Positions 6,114-8,055 of a stretch of 8,055 nucleotides of DNA are shown in pieces. Source of the DNA: Marinosulfonomonas sp. PRT-SC04. GTDB lineage: Bacteria > Pseudomonadota > Alphaproteobacteria > Rhodobacterales > Rhodobacteraceae. Positions within the stretch are counted from its first letter, which is position 1; the number at the start of each line of letters is the position of its first letter. The stretch covers positions 1-8,055 of the forward strand of contig JPUR01000124.1 in assembly GCA_001321835.1 (NCBI GenBank). The letters are read 5' to 3'. The notes under the pieces were generated by a model, which did not search any database, had not been told where the DNA came from, and saw nothing but the letters and a program-made list of their open reading frames with translations. Position numbers and translations under genes: made by a program.

Positions 6114-7120
6114 AAAAGACAGCGGTTCTGATTTGCCCCGGTCGTGGCACGTATAATGCGCCTGAACTTGGCTATCTGGCGCGCCACCATGCTGGGGAAT
6201 TGGGTGAATTTGATGCCTATCGCACAGCACAAGGGCAGGAAACGCTCAGCGCGTTGGATGGGGCTGCCAAGTTTTCGGCGCGCATTCATACCCGTGGTGA
6301 TCATGCATCGCCGCTGATCTATGCGGCTTCATTGCTGGATACCCAGTCGCTTCCCGACGAGATTGAGATCGTGGCGGTTACCGGAAATTCAATGGGCTGG
6401 TACACGGCGCTGGCGGTGGGGGGGGCTGTTTCGCCAATGGCGGGATTTCAGATCGTCAACACCATGGGCACCTTGATGCAGGAGCAGTTGATCGGCGGGC
6501 AGATATTATACCCGTTTGTGGATGACAACTGGCGCCCGCTTGCAGGCAAGCGAGATCAGTTGCTGGAATTGGTCAGCGACATTTCCAGTCGCAAGGATCA
6601 CCTGCTGGCGCTCTCGATTGAGCTGGGCGGAATGCTGGTGGTGGCCGGGAATGAGGCTGGATTGAAAGCGTTCGAGGCGGCGGTGCCGGCCTATGACCGC
6701 TATCCGATGCGCCTGCCAAACCACGCGGCGTTTCACACGGATTTGCAGGCACCGGTTGCAGCACTTGGGCGCGAGATATTGGGGCTGGATTTGTTCGGCA
6801 CACCGGATATCCCATTGATTGACGGGCGCGGGGTGATCTGGTGGCCAGGCGCGACTGAGGCCGCAACGCTGCGCGACTACACGTTGAATGCGCAGGTTGT
6901 TGAAACCTATAATTTAACCAAGGCCATTCAGGTTGCCGCGCATGAATTTGCGCCGGATATGTTTATTGTGGCGGGGCCTGGGGCCACATTGGGCGGCGCG
7001 ATTGCACAATCCTTGATCAGTATCGATTGGGATGGCATCAGTGATAAAACTGTGTTCCAGAGCCGCCAAGCCGATGATCCAGTGTTGATTGCAATGGGAC
7101 GCGATGATCAGCGGCTTTAG
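6110..7120 (+). CDS. FabD-like acyltransferase-fold protein (malonyl specificity doubtful)
   Basis: The 336-residue protein shows malonyl-CoA:ACP transacylase architecture: CPGRGT near the start (FabD PGQGS), the nucleophile motif GNSMGWYTAL with Ser 94, LPNHAAFHTDL with a His at 204 aligned with the FabD catalytic His, and AGPGATLGG near the end. Against E. coli FabD, counting without gaps from the active Ser, the malonate-binding Arg 117 of RGxxMQ falls on Met 119 here. Malonyl transfer is therefore unlikely and another acyl group is expected. The second residue of the usual GHSxG is Asn. The ATG at 6110 overlaps the E1 stop by four bases and has GGAGGG six bases upstream. A longer frame open from 6017 lies inside the E1 gene and is rejected. 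Strict coupling to E1 suggests the pair works together, perhaps handling the acyl product. It could also have a non-catalytic or editing role. Confidence 0.75.
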   Translation: MKKTAVLICPGRGTYNAPELGYLARHHAGELGEFDAYRTAQGQETLSALDGAAKFSARIHTRGDHASPLIYAASLLDTQSLPDEIEIVAVTGNSMGWYTALAVGGAVSPMAGFQIVNTMGTLMQEQLIGGQILYPFVDDNWRPLAGKRDQLLELVSDISSRKDHLLALSIELGGMLVVAGNEAGLKAFEAAVPAYDRYPMRLPNHAAFHTDLQAPVAALGREILGLDLFGTPDIPLIDGRGVIWWPGATEAATLRDYTLNAQVVETYNLTKAIQVAAHEFAPDMFIVAGPGATLGGAIAQSLISIDWDGISDKTVFQSRQADDPVLIAMGRDDQRL

Positions 7121-7153
7121 GGCCGGTGGATTAGGGCTAGTGGATTGCTTTAA

Positions 7154-7193
7154 ACGATAACAAGGTGCCGTGAAAACTGCGCCTTGTTATCGT
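7154..7193. terminator. Bidirectional hairpin terminator between convergent genes
   Basis: ACGATAACAAGGTGC (7154-7168) pairs with GCGCCTTGTTATCGT (7179-7193), 15 base pairs with one G-T wobble and a 10-base loop. It sits 33 bases after the acyltransferase-like gene and 22 bases after the convergent DUF882 gene. On the minus strand the stem is followed by TTTAAAG, a weak T tract. On the plus strand no T run follows. It most likely ends both transcripts, implying that no E2 gene follows in the same operon. Confidence 0.75.
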
Positions 7194-7215
7194 GGTAAAG
7201 ATTTATGTGGGGTCT

Positions 7216-7815
7216 TTAACGTCCCCAGTTGCGGACTTGGCCGCAATCAAAATGCACAAAGTTCGAGCTGGAATATTTCCCAACGCCACCGGCACCACAG
7301 GACATGCCTGCCTTGAATATCTGGCTCACGGAACGTGATTTTAAGCGCAGATCAGCCGCTTGGCCTTTCATGTGCAGCGAGTTTTTCGCCACACCGCGTG
7401 AACGAGCGCGCAGCATCGCATTGGTTTTCGGCGAGCGGTAGCCGGACAGCAGCATATAAGGCTCGGTTATATTCATCAGATTATGGGCGGCCGTCATGAT
7501 ATCGAAATTGCGGATATCCATATTTTTGGTTTGATCTTGCCGCCAATCGCGCATGAAATAATTGATCTCTTTGATCGCATCTTTGATGTATTTGCCCTCG
7601 ATCCAGTAGATCGTATCAAGGTTTTCACCGGTGCGGCCATTGTACATACGCAGGCGGCGAATATCACCGGCGCCGCGCAGAAAACCTGCGGCATTGGCAT
7701 AGGTTGGTGCGGCCATCAGCGTGGTTGCCGCAAAAGCCCGCAAAACGCCGCGCCGCGTCATTAAAGTTTTTTGAGTGTCGGCTCGTTGGCTTGTCGTCTG
7801 CATTGTCATAGTCAT
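7216..7815 (-). CDS. Tat-exported DUF882/YcbK-type protein (M15 peptidase fold)
   Basis: This 199-residue protein begins with a twin-arginine signal: TRRGVLRAF (20-28), a hydrophobic stretch, and a probable signal-peptidase site after ANA (40-42). The mature part matches E. coli YcbK closely, with MYNGRTGE, YFMRDWR, LLSGYRS, a near-identical ARSRGVAKNSLHMKGQAAD block and NFVHFDCG. His 148, Asp 155 and His 188 fit the zinc ligands of the M15 D-Ala-D-Ala peptidase fold, so a periplasmic role on peptidoglycan is likely, though the enzymatic activity of the family is not settled. The start at 7815 has AGGACAGG upstream. A start at Met 19 would lack one. YcbK-type genes often neighbour an L,D-transpeptidase, but the IS occupies the upstream position here. 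There is no functional link to the lysine genes. Confidence 0.9.
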   Translation of the reverse strand: MTMTMQTTSQRADTQKTLMTRRGVLRAFAATTLMAAPTYANAAGFLRGAGDIRRLRMYNGRTGENLDTIYWIEGKYIKDAIKEINYFMRDWRQDQTKNMDIRNFDIMTAAHNLMNITEPYMLLSGYRSPKTNAMLRARSRGVAKNSLHMKGQAADLRLKSRSVSQIFKAGMSCGAGGVGKYSSSNFVHFDCGQVRNWGR

Positions 7816-7917
7816 TTTGCCTGTCCTGTAAGCTACGCGGTCGCGTTTTCAGCGGCCCATTGCCATTACATCCCCAGATGCATGACTTCTATTACACATC
7901 TCGAATCAATCACCAAG

Positions 7918-7939
7918 TAAGGATTGCCGATAAGGATTG
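7918..7939. repeat. Nine-base direct repeat TAAGGATTG, two copies 13 bases apart
   Basis: TAAGGATTG occurs at 7918-7926 and again at 7931-7939, separated by CCGA. A 13-base period is not the spacing of a known site I can name. It lies about 105-125 bases upstream of the DUF882 start, where an activator site would be placed. Confidence 0.6.
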
Positions 7940-7967
7940 AGAACAGGTAAAACCGGCAATTTATTGC
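7923..7967. repeat. Overlapping inverted repeats ATTGCCG/CGGCAAT and GCAAT/ATTGC
   Basis: ATTGCCG (7923-7929) is the reverse complement of CGGCAAT (7954-7960), 24 bases apart. The second arm also takes part in GCAAT TT ATTGC (7956-7967), so alternative stems are possible. They overlap the direct repeat and lie in the upstream region of the DUF882 gene. Confidence 0.5.
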
Positions 7968-8004
7968 TTAATTTGTGTTTTCCCTGTGAAAGAGTTTAAT
8001 CTAG

Positions 8005-8055
8005 GGAACCTCTGAACAACGCCCAGATTTCTGTGCTATAATTCTGGCAGGAATT
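8005..8055 (+). mobile_element. End of a second, oppositely oriented copy of the same IS5-type element
   Basis: The tip GGAACCTCTGAACAACGCCC starts right after CTAG (8001-8004), a YTAR-type target. The element continues to the right of the window. Its TGAACA (8013-8018) and extended -10 TATAAT (8037-8042) promoter points outward, as in the left copy. The transposase start itself lies beyond the window. Confidence 0.8.
8013..8042 (+). promoter_or_regulatory. Transposase promoter inside the right IS end
   Basis: TGAACA, an 18-base spacer and TATAAT preceded by TGC, identical to the left copy. It reads away from the DUF882 gene. Confidence 0.6.

Larger units (their letters stand above)
7816..8004. 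other. Upstream region of the DUF882 gene, truncated by the right IS
   Basis: No gene is seen. The stretch is AT-rich beyond about 7880 and carries a direct repeat and overlapping inverted repeats (listed separately). A promoter for the DUF882 gene should lie here on the minus strand. TTGGTG (7917-7912), 16 bases, TAATAG (7895-7890) is a poor candidate. The IS tip begins at 8005. Confidence 0.4.
8002..8055. repeat. 54-bp perfect inverted repeat, right arm (partner 52-105)
   Basis: Exact reverse complement of 52-105 with no mismatch. The identity runs off the right window edge, so the real length is greater than what is visible. Confidence 0.95.

Noticed and set aside
1..8055. A classical composite transposon defined by matching target duplications
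   Set aside because: Only the inner flanks are visible (CTAA and CTAG) and they differ. The outer flanks that would prove joint transposition are outside the window.
1..8055. CRISPR arrays, tRNA or rRNA genes, prophage or defence genes
   Set aside because: No regularly spaced repeats, cloverleaf-like sequences or phage/defence protein motifs were seen on either strand.

Overview
The window reads as chromosome from an alphaproteobacterium, most likely a marine Rhodobacterales (roseobacter-type) species. This is inferred from the moderately high GC with many GCG/GGC/GCC codons, the gene content (Lrp-controlled lysine catabolism, a fused two-chain E1, a Tat-exported DUF882 protein) and tight ATGA-type gene overlaps. 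No ribosomal or other phylogenetic marker is present, so the assignment stays tentative.

Layout. (1) Positions 1-102 and 8005-8055 are the ends of two copies of the same IS5-type insertion sequence in opposite orientation. Their 51-bp visible overlap is identical, and the transposase 5' ends face the window and read outward. They bracket about 7.9 kb. (2) 103-576 is a gene-poor stretch. (3) 577-3813, on the minus strand, reads Lrp/AsnC regulator, then a lysine/saccharopine dehydrogenase, then an ALDH7-type alpha-aminoadipic semialdehyde dehydrogenase. (4) 3814-3923 is a compact divergent regulatory region with inverted repeats and a hairpin. (5) 3924-7120, on the plus strand, encodes a 729-residue fused alpha+beta ThDP-dependent 2-oxo acid dehydrogenase E1 and, overlapping it by four bases, a FabD-fold acyltransferase-like protein. 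(6) A strong hairpin at 7154-7193 separates this operon from a convergent minus-strand gene for a Tat-exported DUF882/YcbK-type M15-fold protein (7216-7815). (7) 7816-8004 is its upstream region, with short repeats, ending at the right-hand IS.

Working model. The minus-strand pair should convert lysine (directly, or via saccharopine) to 2-aminoadipate semialdehyde and then to 2-aminoadipate. The plus-strand E1 is divergent from the shared Lrp regulator. It could act on a later 2-oxo acid of the same route (2-oxoadipate to glutaryl-CoA) or on branched-chain 2-oxo acids. No lipoyl E2 or E3 gene is present and the operon appears to end after the acyltransferase-like gene. That protein has the malonyltransferase fold signatures but lacks the arginine that holds malonate in FabD, so its usual annotation is probably wrong. 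The E1 plus FabD-like pair is the most interesting unit in the window.
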